Origin: Oxyruncus cristatus
Lineage: Eukaryota; Chordata; Aves; Passeriformes; Cotingidae
DNA length: 64,000 nucleotides
Reading direction: 5' to 3'
Assembly: GCA_013399855.1 (NCBI GenBank)
Contig: VXAY01004335.1
Location: forward strand, 423,089-487,088
Below the pieces are notes generated by a model that saw only the letters and a list, made by a program, of their open reading frames with translations, had not been told where the DNA came from and searched no databases. Shown here piece by piece: positions 10,724 to 24,834 of this stretch; position 1 is the first letter of the stretch; every line of letters starts with the position of its first letter. The translations under genes were made by a program, and so were the position numbers.

Positions 10724-13700
10724 TATGCCTGTGAAAGGACATTGGTGACAAGCTGTTCCCTGTGTGCCAAGATAAAGCCAGGTATATGAAAGTACCTCTA
10801 TTCGTGGAACTGTAGAGGAAATTTCTCTATTTATGGCCCACTGTGAAGTAGCTCAGATGAGAACTAATGATGAACAGATTGATATTTGACACTTCTGCCA
10901 ATATTAATGATATTGGGGGAAGATTTCTGTCTGATGCCTTTGCCGTTGAGCAGAAGGTCGGGGAGATTCAAATCTGTTTGACTCTACTTAAATATTCAAT
11001 AAAAAACCCAATTTATTTTCCACCTGCAAAAGGGGGTGCAGGCAAAAAAAAAAAAAAAAAAGGCTGTTCATGTTTTGTTTACCAAGAATATTTTATTCTG
11101 AAGAGCATGGTGGTTTCAATAATTTTCATTCAACTCTAGCAGAAAGGATAAATATAAAAAAATTGCAAACAAGTATGAAAAAATTAATACTGTGTATTGA
11201 TGAAATAGAAATACGTGGTTAGAAACTGAATGCAATGGTGACTGTAAGCAGAAAAAAATTGCTGTTATAGTAAGTAGAAAGTTTATTGTTGGACAGAAAA
11301 GTTTATTTAGGCTTTAAAGTTATAAAACCAGTTTTAAAATCTTGAAAGATTAAGGATACCAAACAAATAGTCCCTATAATTATTGAGATCCTGGGCTACC
11401 TCTCACAGGATGTTGGAAAAATACAGAATTAAAAAATAGTAGATGATCTTCAATTTATTGAGCAAAAGAGATGATTAGTCTTCTTCCTAAAGGATTAAGA
11501 ATTCTAATCTAATTGACTAATATTATAAAGGAACCAAAACAGCCAGGAAAGTGGGGCTTGGAGGGTGAACCTATATGACACCACATAAAGTTCGTATGCT
11601 GTGGCCATTCTCAAAAGATAAGAGGCTTTCTGTCATTTCGGGGGGTGGGGGAAAGTAAAGGTGGCAAGAAGATTCATCAGGAGTCCAACTGAGCAACAGT
11701 TTTCACATGCCGGAAAACCGCACAGTATGAAGAAAAGATTGATAACAGCGTGATTAACACAGAGGAATTTTTCTTGGGACCAGTGGTAAGCACTGCAGAA
11801 GAAGATGAATGCACTACTACTCTGGAAACAAATGGAGCATTTTTTGGCTAAGTAGGAAGCAGGTGCAGTGGAAAATGTGGTAGTCAAAACCATGATTAGC
11901 ACTGGCAGAGCAGCCAGAAGCGATATTTAAGATACATGGATAGAGGAATGGCTTCTGCCCCAAAACCAAACACATCAGACAAAACTGCCAGTAATTAATA
12001 AATCTGGAAGGAAAGAGGAAAGAAAGAGAAGAATATCTTTTGAATGTATTAGAAGGATGAAGAAAGCACAAATTAACCAAAATGTGTCAGGTCTCCAGAC
12101 TCATCAGGAATAACACTACACTGAAATAGTTAAGAAAATGTTAGGGGACCTCTTCCAGGGAAAAGAAAGATTCCAAAAAGAGTAGAGAATTGAGCTGAAG
12201 AAAAACCCCTTACCCCAAATGATTTCTAACCCTGGGATTATAGAGTAGGAAAGAGAGAAAACAGAAAAATGAACACAAGTAACGCCTGGTAGTAGGAAGA
12301 CATGTTTGGCCAGCTGTCAATATCTATGTCTTTCAGGGAAAAAAAAGGAAGCCAGCTGAAGCTATTTATGTCAGAAAAAAAAAAAAAAAAAGGCAACGCA
12401 AACCCAAGAAACAATGAACAAAAAACCCAATAAAAGACAATGAGAAAATCCAAGCAGTTCCGAGAACTGTTAGAGCACAAATCCAAAACAATAAAAATAA
12501 TTGGAATTGTGTCTTGTTTTACCTGAGGAAGACAGTCAAGCAGCCACACAGGGAGGCAAAAAAAAGTTACAAAACAATCCGCATAGATGGCAGGGTTGTG
12601 TTTGGAAAATGACCTCTGACCAAATGGGGGGAGTATATATGCTGCTTAACAAACACATATTAGCAACAGCAAATATATGATATGAATCCTATTACAGAGT
12701 TGAAAGAACTTCTGTCTTTAATCCTTAGAAACAGAGCAGGACTCCAGGATTTCTTTCCATCTAACATTTGTTCTTTCTGAAATCTTCAACAACACTACTC
12801 TAGCTGTTCTTTACAGAAACTTTTCTCATCTCATTTTTTTTCTAAGCTGTCTCTTATTTTTTCTAACCTCTCTTATTATACTACCTTTGATAGGACAGGA
12901 ACTTCCGTTCAACACATTAGTCATATAATCCAGATTAAAATTTATATTTTAGCATTGTAGTTTATGTTTTTATCAATGTTGATATACAATGGTCCTTTAA
13001 AATTTTTCAGTAAGTATCTTTTTCAAAGAAAAAATTGCTCATGATTCCTTCAAAAAAGTGTGTAGATGTATTTGCATATAAATACAATTACTAAGGTTGT
13101 AAGGAAGAAATACTTTATTTACATTCAGGTCAGAAGTTAAAATATGTAGAGTGTACAATGATGACAACTTAAGTGGCAAAATTGGAAGAAGAAAATCACA
13201 TATGTTATAAGACCTGGTTTAAAACTATCATTAAAACAATCTTATTTTAGCAAGTATATTCTTAATATTCTATCTATTTTACTTTTTTTTTCAACATTAA
13301 GACCTTGGATGAAGAGCTTATAATTAAATGTTTTTTTTCCAAAAAATCTATAAAAAGAAAGATATCAAAATGATAATATTGTAATAAATATCGGTAGGAA
13401 GTATATTTTCAGAGTCAAAAGCATCTGTCTGGAGTTTTCAGGCTAGGTCAATAAATTTTTCTGATAATTTGCAAGGTTGATTTAATGGTCTGACAAGAAG
13501 GAATAACAAGGAATGTCAGTGTTAACATTTAACACAACTCTAAGTATGTCTATTTTGAGACTAGATGCTCCCATAAGCTTCAGCAAACTCAAACAGTTGA
13601 CTTTCTCTGTTTATGTAGTCAACAGTAAGCTCTATTCCCTTCCTTCCTGCCAAACTTGACTATTAATTGCTTTCTGAACATTTACACATTGTCAGAAGTT

Positions 13701-15260
13701 GTATGAGACCGAAGATAGAGTAATTATTTCCTACAGATTATTTTCAAGGAAACCTTACAGAGAAATGTCATCCATTAAAGTGGATGGATTTCCATGGAAA
13801 ATATTTTCCAGACGGCAGGGACTGCTGAAAAAACACCTGAAATGCACGCAGTGATGCTTCTTCATATGTCAAGCTTCTGGCTTTGTATAATATTTAAGGA
13901 GAAAGAAGAAAATAAAAAGCTTCTGGCACTGTTTGAATACACACCTGAGATACAGTGACCACATAAAATGCTATTTATAAAAGTATTTTCACCTCATGAA
14001 TAAGCTGGCCAAACTGTGTTAAGTTTCAGTAATACCATATGATATATGGTACTGAAGTTATGCTAAAGAGCCTTTCGCTATTTTAACTCCATAATTTATT
14101 GTGAGCTCATAATCCATTCTGAGCCCAATAAAAATGAATAACAGAGCTGGAACAAGACAGCACGAGTAGGGATTTATGAGTCAAGATACTTCAGCCTACG
14201 CAAGTCACTGCAGTCCTGCACTGGGTTTTTGCGGTCCTCACAATGTACTGGGAGCACCTAAAGAGAGAGATCAGAGCAGACGTAATCCAGAAAAAAACCA
14301 AGCCCACAGGGTTAAACGGAAACACAGTTTCATATCTGTTTTGGAAGAAGACAGTGTTTGCTATCCAAATCAAAATTATATACCCAAATAGCTCCCCTGT
14401 TCAGGGAAGACAGAAGAAATCTCTGTATAGAGAAACTTTTACATAGTCAAAGAGTACAAGTGTTTATTTTGAACCAGGCATAATTTTTCTATCTTATTTA
14501 TTTAATCATCACATAAAACTAAAATTGCTACTGATATTTAAAAAGAAGGCCAGGAACTTGTTTAGATTATTTTCTAAGAATTTATATGTTATCCATTCTG
14601 CATTTCCAACTAAACCACAACTGTAAAATAAAAGACCATTTGTGTGCACCTTGTATATGTACTTTCAAAGGCAATTTTAGTGCATTATGTGTAAAAGAAG
14701 TCCTGCGGTTTCACAGGTTTCTTACATTGTGAGCAGAGCAAATTGTATTGAAAAGAGATGTGAATCATAACTCTCTGGTGATTGACATTCAAACAGCAGC
14801 ACCATTTATGAAATGATGACTGTAAGTTTCAATACCTCTTTAACCACAAGAACCTGGCCTTTATCACTTTCATAGCTGTGTACTATGTCCTTACCATTAA
14901 TATTTTACAAAGAGGGATAATCTACTCATTCTACTTTGAAGGAAGATGAGTGTTCAAAACTTCAGACAGTGAAACAAAGCTTAACATATTTAATCAATTG
15001 ATCTTAAACATTTATTTTGATGTATTTACAGAATCCAGTGAACAATTCATCAGGGAGAAAATTCATAACCTTGTGATAACATTTCCCATAGCTGAAGACA
15101 TTCTCCATCTTCACTTATGTCTTAATTGAAAAAAATGGAGGGTTCAAAAGCACATGGGCTGAGAAAAGGAGGGGTTAGCCTCAAGAAAATATGAAGAACA
15201 TTTATGAATGGAATTACTATGAACGGAAAAAAAACAGAGTGGGAATGTATGCTTTGTGTG
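10724..15260. other. Unannotated AT-rich sequence
   Basis: About 4.5 kb without a supported gene. It contains poly-A runs at 11044-11061 and 12375-12391, a purine-rich stretch at about 11640-12500 that opens chance frames on the minus strand (11633-11902, 11817-12080, 12238-12549), and otherwise unique sequence. Confidence 0.6.
10998..11061 (+). repeat. AATAAA followed by a poly-A run, possible retrocopy 3' end
   Basis: AATAAA near 10998 is followed about 40 bases later by 18 A residues (11044-11061). Between them is a small hairpin, CCTGCA...TGCAGG. This arrangement can mark the 3' end of a reverse-transcribed transcript, but no parent gene, target-site duplication or body sequence is recognised. 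Confidence 0.2.
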
Positions 15261-15350
15261 TCATAGAATCATAGAATCAGACGGGTTGGAAAGGACCTCT
15301 GAGATCATCAAGTCCAACCCTTTCACATCAGTTTACACACTGCAAGCCTA
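15261..15350 (-). mobile_element. CR1 LINE fragment, 3' tail
   Basis: TCATAGAATCATAGAATCAG followed by GGGTTGGAAAGGACCTCTGA is an almost unmodified CR1 3' end in reverse orientation. Only about 65-90 bases are present. The tail octamer repeats twice, and conservation suggests a younger copy than the one at 4306. It lies about 530 bases from a CR1 piece in the opposite orientation. Confidence 0.92.
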
Positions 15351-15883
15351 AAGGTAAGAGGTGAGAGTAAATGCTTTATATGTTCACTGATGACTTTCTC
15401 AAACAATTTCCAGAAATGCAGAAATGCATTTCAGAAATGCAATTTCCCGAAATGCAGAAGTCATGCTTCAAGTTTCGTAAGTGTAAATCAAATATAGGTC
15501 TAATGGTCTTATAAAATACAACTAAAAAAAAAAAGTGACCAAAATTGCAGTGTGCTGCAAGGATGAGGATTTTTTTTTTTTTTCCGAAGGTTATTTGGCA
15601 GTGTGCAAAAACTTGACTAGGAGTTACACTCCCTTTCCTTTGGGGAGAACCTGCAGCCTGCATAAAGAGCATTAAAAAGTTAGTACTGCTCTGGAAAGTC
15701 TCAGTCAAATGTCTGACAACAGAAAACATGTTTTAAATTGATAGGGATGAAGTGTCATAACGTAACTCTGGAAGAAAATTAAGAGGTTGGTGGCAAGTGG
15801 ACTTGCGCTCTGCATTTTTCTTCTTTCCATTCAAGAGCTGTAGAAACCTTTCACTTGCCCTGACTTGGCCAGGAAGGCCCATA
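15351..15883. other. Unannotated sequence between two opposed CR1 pieces
   Basis: Holds a partial duplication of a CAATTTCC(A/C)GAAATGCAG unit at 15404-15457 and a poly-T run near 15571-15583. The minus-strand open frames crossing this stretch (15376-15729, and 15733-16263 running into CR1) show no recognisable product. Confidence 0.55.
15404..15457 (+). repeat. Local duplication of a GAAATGCA-rich unit
   Basis: An 18-base unit starting CAATTTCC at 15404 recurs 36 bases later at 15440 with one mismatch. AGAAATGCA-type sub-repeats lie in between. It looks like a replication-slippage product. Confidence 0.7.
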
Positions 15884-16433
15884 ATATCCTGACATGCATT
15901 AGGAAGAGCATTGCCAGCAGGTTGAGGGAGGTGATCCTTTTCTTCTACTGATGAGGCCTCACCTGGAGTATTGTGACTAGTTCTGGATCCCTCAGTACAA
16001 GAGAAACATGGCACTTCTAGATCTGAGCTCTGGTGCAGGTCTACAAAGATGACCAAGGACTGGAGCACTTCACTTACGAGGAAAATCTGAGCGAGCTTGC
16101 CCTCTTTAGCCAGAAGAAGATAAGACAGGCAGAACAGGATTGAGCCAGGCTCTTCTTGGTGGTGCCAAGCAATAGGACAAGAGGCAATGGGCAGAAACTG
16201 GAATACAGGAAAGTCTGTCTGAACATGAGGAAGAACTTCTTTTCTATGTGGGTGACGTGGCACTGGAACAGATTGCCCAGAGAGGCTGTAAAGTCTCTCT
16301 TGATGGAGGTATTCTAAAGCTTCCTAGATGCAATCCTGAGTATGTGCTCTATGGGATCCTGCTTGCACAGGGAGGTTGGACTAGATGACCTGCAGCAGTC
16401 CCTTCCAATCTTACCTATTCTGTGATTCTGTGA
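15884..16433 (+). mobile_element. CR1 LINE fragment, ORF2 C-terminus and 3' tail
   Basis: Starts at the CR1 stretch CCTGACATGCATTAGGAAGA and runs through the ORF2 C-terminal coding region into the 3' UTR. It ends TGTGATTCTGTGA at 16421-16433. The block GCCAGGCTCTTCTTGGTGGT is the familiar 'gsqdgarlfsv' region. About 70 bases normally present between the LFSLEKRR-type block and this point appear to be missing near 16115, so the coding frame is destroyed. It is 5'-truncated like the other copies. Confidence 0.93.
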
Positions 16434-17585
16434 ATTCCACAACTGCCATATACACAAATCCCTTTTAAACTTAAATGTCAGTTAAAAGGCTGACAGGATA
16501 CTCAAACCACTTTGACCCTGGATGGGATCTAGGTAACTGTCTACAAATGTGGGGTTTTTTTCTGAAGCCTGTCACCAGACTTCACTCAAACTGTTTTCTT
16601 TCCTAAGATGCTAGTGGAGCTACAAAGGTGTAAATAAAAGTAAGAGACAAGAGCACGTTTGTTTCATCACAAAAGATAGCACAGCCTGGCAGGATAATGA
16701 AAATGTTATTGTTTCATCAAGAACAACCAAATGTACCTGATTCAAAGGGGAGGGAGGGGAGTAGGGGAAGAAGCAGCTTTTTATAATATTAAGCCCATGA
16801 GAGTTTTTCCTTGTAAAAGTCATTTCTTCATTAAAACTGTAATTGAAAAGGGACATGCTGTTCAACAAGTTCAGTGTTTTATATATGCCACAGAAATCCC
16901 ACGACATGTCTAAAAATGAAATTCATATTAATCACTGACGTCCTAATCCTCCTGATATAAGATCTATATTCAGGGATATGTTCCCTTCTGAAACACCAGA
17001 ATCAATTCTGAAAATGAGATTTTAGATTAGCTCTTTAGATAGTCTTCTCATAGGCTCATCCATATGAAATTTGTTATGTGCTTTCACAGCATCTGGGGAT
17101 AAAGAGCTTCTCACAGTGCCTGCATTTGTCATACATGGTTAGAAACCTAAGGTGCCATTCATACACTTCACTTTGTAGTTCTTCTGAAAACATCAATCAC
17201 AATCTGTCACCCTTTCCTACAGTGATTGGACAAGCCATTGTTCTGAACACAGCATAAACCTCAAGGTCATTTTTCCCTAATTATTTTGGTCTACTCTAGA
17301 AAATTCATAAAAAGTTCATGAAAAGGCTTGTGAAAAAGGCAGGCTTTTAAAAAGAGACATTTTACTATCTGACGTCTTTATTTCCTACACATTGCTCTTT
17401 ATTTGCTCTTTTGGCTGCATTTTACAGTGATGTGCAGATTCCAGTAATAAATCTGCATTAGAATTCCATCAAAATTGCCATGTATATGTGTTTCACTATA
17501 AGCAGTAAAGGTATCAGAACCTACTTTATTTTCTAATTCCTTTCTCTTTCACTCTACATTCTTTTGAAAGGATTTTTTGATACAG

Positions 17586-17615
17586 TTTCTCCCCACAATT
17601 CACAGTGGGGAGAAA
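17586..17615. repeat. Perfect 11-bp inverted repeat (hairpin)
   Basis: TTTCTCCCCAC (17586-17596) and GTGGGGAGAAA (17605-17615) are exact reverse complements around an 8-base loop, AATTCACA. No T-run or gene end is adjacent, so it is recorded only as a structure. Confidence 0.8.
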
Positions 17616-18590
17616 TACAGGTAATAAGAATGTGTAACGGTGGAAAGGGTCTTTCACAAAGTAATCTACAATGCTGGGGGAACATTTTAAACATGTGCAA
17701 GAGCTAGTCAAACCTATGATTTTGGTTTCTCTTCCAAGGAATGATTTAGCCTAGTAAAATACAAATCTTTCAATCAGTAAAAAAAGCAGGATGTATACTG
17801 TACCAGACATAAAATTTGTAGCACTCAAAATCTCTTAAAGTCATGTCAAAATACTTCCATCCAAGTTTTATGAAGCAGAAATAGATAAAATGACATTTTG
17901 TTGTTGGTTTCATATTTCTTTCAAAAGTAAATACTTCCTCACTCTTTACAGGCAGATCAGACATGTGAATAATATGATGCAAATGTCCTTCCAAAATGTT
18001 TTAGCACCTTCAGTATTGCATTTACAAAATCTGTATTGTCTTAATCACTTTCTCAGTAGGCTTGCAAAAAGTATGAAGTTCCATGATTCCCACAAACGTA
18101 GAAAACTAATCAAATACAAAACCTCACTGTGCTCTGTATGGATCCCATCTTGTTTGCAGTTTAAAGGATCAACCTGAACGAAGATTAGCCCCATTTTGGC
18201 AGGATTTAGAAGCTAAGCCTCTCATGCATCTTTTTGGAAACTTAATAGCGTGTTGTTTTACAGATGTTCTAGGTAAACTGCCAGCTCCTGGGAATAGAGT
18301 GATTTTTCTTTGTTCGTTTCTTTCTTTGTTAAATATAATAGACACTATGTACAAGTATGCACTTTCCATCCCTCCAGAGACAGAAATGAGAGATAATTTA
18401 CTTATTGCATAAATCTGAGGTTAACCTAATAAATTGCAAAATACTTTTTATTCTTTAGCTGCCTTTGGTTTTTTTATAAAATTATAATTTATTACTATGA
18501 GGCTATGAGGTGTTTATGTGAATGCAATGAATCCTTGAACCGGATGTAGGTAGATAAATAGAATTGGAACCTCACATGCTTTGTGTTTCT

Positions 18591-18673
18591 AAAAAAAAAC
18601 CACTAAACAAACCGCAAAAAGGAAAAACAAAAAACCAAAACCCCACGAAAATGAAAAACATACACACACAAAA
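18591..18673 (+). repeat. A-rich low-complexity repeat
   Basis: The stretch is dominated by A and C in AAAC, AAAACC and ACACAC runs and carries no gene signal. Confidence 0.75.
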
Positions 18674-21600
18674 TTCCACTGACCAAATTATTTTAATTTA
18701 ATTTCTTTTTTTTTCCTTTACTGAAAATTATGGACACATTCCACACTTACATAATTTCCCACAAATTCCAGACTGAGAGATTAATGGTAGATTGTCCAAA
18801 TTCCCGAAGACAGTAAAACATTTATGCAAAACCAGTTATGTCCAATGATCCTAACAGTCTCTGAACTCTTTGGATGTTTCCCTCAGTCCTTTCAGATGGC
18901 CACTCCTTCTCAGCCATCAGACTTGCTCAGTGTCATTGCTGTGGAAGTCAGACTGTTAGTTAGAGAGGTCTGTGGCTTAGGGGATCATTCTTCTCTGTAC
19001 TTCACCTCAGAAACTAGTTTTTAAAGCCACCCCTAACTCCCAGCTGCTCTGTTCACATCTTCTGCCATGAGTTTTCATCTACAGGTATCCTAGAAAAGGA
19101 GGCTTTCCGTGGGCTGTAACGGACTTTTTTTCCCATGGTGTCCCTGTTGCATAAGAAAACTCCCAAGTTAACGTTCCTTTGTTGGTCATCTTGTAGGATA
19201 CATGTGACAAAAGCCCTAAAGGGCTGCTGCCATATACCCACAACCAGATAGATTCAGCTGGCTGTAAGGAGAACTAGTGAAAACAAATTGGACAGGTAAA
19301 GCCAGAGTTAAAACCTGCGCGTATTAAAAACAACCTTTTAGAGTTAAAAAGGGTCTAATTTCTTTGCAAAAGAGACTAGAAATTTCCAGATGTAATTGTT
19401 TGCATAAGACAGAGTACATGCTAAACAGTGCATCTCGTTCATATTCCTGCTATTAAAAAAAACTTTACTTTTGTGCTTGCATAGTAATGTACTATTATTT
19501 CTGCGTGGGATTTCTAAAATGAGAACTGAAAAATACACATTACAAGAAAGAATAGAACTCCTGATCTCCAGGATGACCTCAGAGGAGCATGGTGGACATT
19601 TATGGTCAAAACTTTTATACAAGCAAAAATCCATTTTTTGACCCACAATGCAGCAATGTCAATTTATTCTAGGCCTCAAAATCCAAGATAACAGTCCCTT
19701 AAACAGTGAAGATCCTTCTCTCCACATAGCCAAGTTAATTTACCCTGAGTTTCTGAGAACTTATACTCTGGTTTTTTAAGTCCTTTTTCCTGTATGTCAT
19801 CATGGATATTTAGGAGCTTCACTGCAGGGCATCACATGGTATAGGAGCACAAGAACATAAGCATAACAAAGAAAGGAACTGAGTTAAACAGAAGCACAGA
19901 GCTTTATCAAGGGACTAGCAATCCATCTTGCTTCACAAACCACACATCTATATGTTTGAAATAATTAATTTAAAAGCTGTTCCCTCTGAACTAATCTTAA
20001 CTGTAAAAGGGCATTGTTCAGTCTGCAGCTGTACAAAACACACCAACAAAATCCCTCTTGATTCAGGATGATTGTTGCCTTTGCCATCTCTTGGCCTGCA
20101 TTTCAGTTTTTGTCTGTGGAAGAGTCTTCCTACAAGAAATGCATTCAAGCACATACTTAAGTTTTCATACCCTCTTAAACCATAATGGGAAAGCTTAAAA
20201 TTAAGCTCTAAAGGTCAGATTTTCAAAAGAATCAGTATGAGTTAGGCATCTCAATTTATTAAGCATTATTCGAAAATTCCATCTGTGTATTTTGGCAGCT
20301 AATTTTTTTAGCTGTGAGCGTCTAGACCTAATTACTTTCCTGCTCATGGGTGACCTCTAAAAGTCTAGTGGTTAATTGTTTTCCTGATTTAGGGCATGAG
20401 CCCTGTGACTCCTACATGATACTGAAACATTTTAGCAGAGCTAAGGACACTTTTGTGGATTTATGATGCTTAAAATGTAAATGTCAAATTTATTACAGAG
20501 ATCTAAGGCCTGCAAAGGAGGTAAATCGGCATAGTTCCTTCCACTGTGATAGAAATGCATTGATTTTCTTGAGTTGAAGAACTGATTCAAATCCTTTAAA
20601 GCTGAATTAGTTACCAATCTATTTGCTAGCTGTGAAAATGTCTCACAACTGGCTATACAACTGCAGCACATCTCAACATATAACTTTTGCCAGAATTGTT
20701 GCTATTAAGAAATATGCATGCATACATGGTAGACTTGCTTCCCTGATGACTGGCTTGTGTGAAATATGACATTTTGAAGACAGGGAGAGGAACATGAGAG
20801 AAAACAGCTATCCTAATCTCACAAGGAAGAGAAGCAACTGAGTTAAAACAGCCTCCAATCAACTATTTAAAAAATATTATTAATTATTATTAGTTGAGAG
20901 GAGGGAATACCAGTTCAACTCATTATAATCTAGCTGTAACACTTTCTGCATAAGAAATGTGGGATGGCTTTGCACACATATGCAGATGCAGAAAGGTCCC
21001 CAGGCTTTCTGTATACAGCTCTGAATTCTGCCAGAAATGGTTGGTTTGTTTGTAAGCTGTGACCCTGTCCTCTCCTCACGCTCTCCCACCTTGGGAAGTA
21101 GTAGTCTAGGTTTCCATGATGTTAATGGATCTGCACAGACTGAAGCTGTTGAAGTGTAACATAAGGTTGTTGAATCCCTAAATGACATGTAGCTCTTAGT
21201 TTTAAACCAGCTGATCCACATCTTCAGAAAATCAAGTAAGTTATTGTGGAAGCAGAAAAGGACCCTCAGTAACCAACTGTCAGTAACAACCTCTCCTGTC
21301 AGAGACCTGACCCATTAATACAGAATAAGGCCTTAAAAATCACCTCCCATCCCTAGGCAGTCTCTGAATAACACCTACAGTAAGTTGTTTTCCACTTCAT
21401 ACTAAGCCAACTCTTCATTTACTCTACCTGGGCTGGTTTAAACCCACTCATCTCCATCCTCAGAGGGGGAATGACTTCATGGGTGATAGCTTTAGCACTA
21501 TACCCCTCCACCAGTGGAATTGCTAACTTTTAAGACAGTGTAAATCATGCTGATAACTGATTTTTACCTGCCTCAGAAAGTCATACCTGAGCACTCAGGA

Positions 21601-22560
21601 TAGTTTTAAAAGAACTGTTAAGCTTTCTTATCAATCTGTTCTCTAATCAGTCTTTTACATCATAAGGCAATAAAAATTTAAGGGATAAAAAAAACCCTTA
21701 TTTTTCTCTTCTTTCTAAGACAGCAGTGGCTGTAGCACAATGGAACACTTCTCTAGTGGGTTCCAGATTTTAATTTTGAGAAACATGTGACAATTAATGA
21801 CATTAAAATGAAAATAACACTAGTTCATTAATATAATTATTAACGGTAACAGAGAAACTTAAAAGAATCAGTAATGAAGCCAAACAGGCCAAAGAAAAGA
21901 TTTATACATCAAAAGTAATTATCTAAATGTTCAAGATCCTCTGCAGACCCAGTAAAAAGAAGCAAATGAAAAATCCCTGCTAACATACTCTGGCTAAGAT
22001 AATAGAAAAGTAATCAGGAACATGAGATTTGTTGGGTGATTTGGTATAGTAGGAATACAAAACTAACCACATGAAATTATGAAGTAGAGCACTGAAAATT
22101 CTCAGCAGCTTACACCTTCTAATTACAAACTGCTTACAGCTTGGTCACCTCTCCAGTTCCTTCAGAATGAAAATTATTCAAAATCTCAGCTTTTGCTTTT
22201 GAAAGATGTTGCCACAGAAAGCTTCAAAGCATGACTTACAAACCAGAAGGCAAATGATGCTTCTCCAAACGTGTCATGAAATACAAAAACCACTGAGACT
22301 TCCATAAGCTCCTTTTTTTCAAGTAGGAGAAGAATTTATTCATTATTCTTACAGGGTTTGCAATTAGAAGGGCTGCCTAAAGTCAGTAAAGCAGTGAAAG
22401 AAATATGTCCAGTGTTGCAGGACTTTAATGGAAGTGTTATATCTCTTCCTGCTCTTTACTTAGCAAATCATATGAATGAGACTAGAAGAAAAAAGGTTTG
22501 AGCAGCTGAGCCATTCTCCATGCTAGACTGATCCCCCATAGCTCACTCTCAGCCTCTATG

Positions 22561-22580
22561 TTCTTTTTTTTTTTTTTTTT
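22561..22580 (+). repeat. Poly-T run
   Basis: A nearly pure run of T with one early C (TTC then T17). It could be the reverse-strand poly-A of a retroposed sequence or a slippage tract. No flanking target-site duplication was noticed. Confidence 0.8.
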
Positions 22581-24834
22581 AATGTTGTACAACAGGTCCA
22601 TTCAAACTTTTTGCTTCAAGGGAATGTTAGGCTTCCAAGAGGCTAGGGTTTTGCCAGAAAAAATGTTCACAAAACTATTCTGATCTGAATGCCAAACATT
22701 CTTGTGCTTATTCTAGGTGTTAATATTTTAAGATTCTTTTTCACAGTAAAGTACTAGGTAATTACTGATTAGACTGTAATTGAGTCTGACAAGACTTTTG
22801 ATGATCAGACGATGGTGATATGTCTCGTTCCAAATGATGCAGTAAGACATTGTCCATCTCCATTATAAAGGTCTGGTGTTTGTGAGGGCTTTTTTTTCCT
22901 ATTTTCCTTTCTCAGTGTGCAGCCAGGTGACAGAACATACTCAGATGGTGTAAGTATGCATTTTCCTGGGTCATCTAAGCAGCATCACTAGTAGCATAAT
23001 GGGGATGGCCCAATGCTTTGGCATAAAAGCAAGCCGTGTTTCACTTCTGAAAGCATGCAAGAAAGGTACTAATAATGTCCTGCAGAAAACACCTAATGTG
23101 ATTTTTATGAATCACACCTAGCAACTTATTGTGCGTTTGTACCAGATGTATTTCTGATTAGGTTTCAGATAATTTAGGAACCTCTCTATATAAGAGATGT
23201 CCACTTAAAGCCTGATGAAAAATACATGGGATGATTAAGTACCAGGTGATACCAACAACTTGTAATTTGTCGAGTATTTCAGATGACCTGGAAGCAAGGA
23301 CTTTACAGCCAGTGGATTCTTTCAGCTTAAGAAATTTTACACTACCTTTCTGTTTTACAAGCTTCCCTGCTGGTTGCATGGTTAATCAATTATAAATTCT
23401 GAAAGTGTTACCCTAGAGGTGTCTGCTGGCCTCCCCACAGAAGGATAAAATCTCTTCAATAAAGGGACTCAGTACAGATTGCAGATGGATAGATAAGCAA
23501 CATCATCTTTATTCCAGGAAATATTGATGCAATATGAAAAAAAAAATCAAATAAATCATCCTTTAAAGTTAGCGGTGTCCTTTCAAAACACGGGACCAAA
23601 AAACAGTTTAACAACATTTAAAAATTATTGCATGCTCCCAGGGTTTTCATATGGCATTTTTAAGAACATTTACCAGTTTTCTAATTATAGTAAATTTAGC
23701 AGCTTTTTTCTCTTCTTGCCTTATAAAAAAACCTTCTATTTTTAACCCTGGATAATTTCTTTCCTAGTCTTTTCTAGTCTGTTATTTCACATGCAGTCCT
23801 ATTTTAATCTTATTAAATCCCAGTATGCAATACATATACTTCTAAGTAAATTACTTGCCTTAAAAATATAGATTTCCCTTGGTGTTTCAACACAGGAGCA
23901 TCTCAAATGTGTAAAGATGGCAAAGTGCTCCAGTGCCCAAATTACCAGACTACAGGTGATATGCTCAGCATTAAAAGCTGAGCATTTGTAGTTATATTTT
24001 ATTCTGAATAGAGCAATAAAAAGTGGCTGGCATCATCAAGTCTGAGAGTTATTGTGAGCATGAAGTGAGTTTTGAAACCTTGAGATAGAGGGTAGCCACA
24101 ATTCCATTAAACTAGGGAATTGAGTCAAAGATGTTCCCATTACTACTGCACTGATACAACAAAATGAAATATGGAGCTATTTTCACATATCTCTGCCATG
24201 ATGAATGACAATATATACATAGATGTACCTAGAAAAACAGTGTTTGAGTTTTATGCTAGATAGAAGTTATGGGAAAACTCTGATTCTTTTAGATAACAAG
24301 TTTAAAAAATAAGAAAGGAGGAAATAAATACTCTCCAGGATGTTCTTAATAAACTCCAAGGGATAGTAGGTTGAAGCTGAAGATGTGCTTTGTTTTGCAA
24401 AGACTCATAATTCAGGTACAGAAGTCTGGGTGAAATTACAATGAGTCATTGACTTATCTACATCACTGGTCAATGGCATTACTTAACCATTTCACTTTCC
24501 AACTGGAATTGGTTGAGCATTCTCAATATACTAAAGAATTCCCTATTAAAACAGATATTGCAGTTGTTCAGGAGACTGGTGTTGTGCTCTGGATTAAGCT
24601 ATAAACTGCCCAGAGTGGTTTAATTTTTATTTAAGACTTTTTAAAAACCTTTTGGTTCATTACAACCTCTGATTAGCATCCGGAGAAAGTGTCACACTCT
24701 TCTCTAAGAGAAATTCTTTTTAATTTTGTGAGAAAAATAAGATATTCTGGTGAAAGGTTTTTACGGGAGTAAAATACAGCCAAGAAAAAAACATTTCACT
24801 AAAACATTCAGCACAAAGGCAAAAGAGTGAGTTG

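Noticed and set aside
15733..16263. Longest open frame in the window (176 codons, minus strand)
   Set aside because: Most of it lies antisense to the CR1 fragment at 15884-16433, and its translation has no family resemblance.
17586..17615. Perfect hairpin as a transcription terminator
   Set aside because: No gene ends here, no T-run follows in the expected place, and intrinsic terminators of this type are bacterial.
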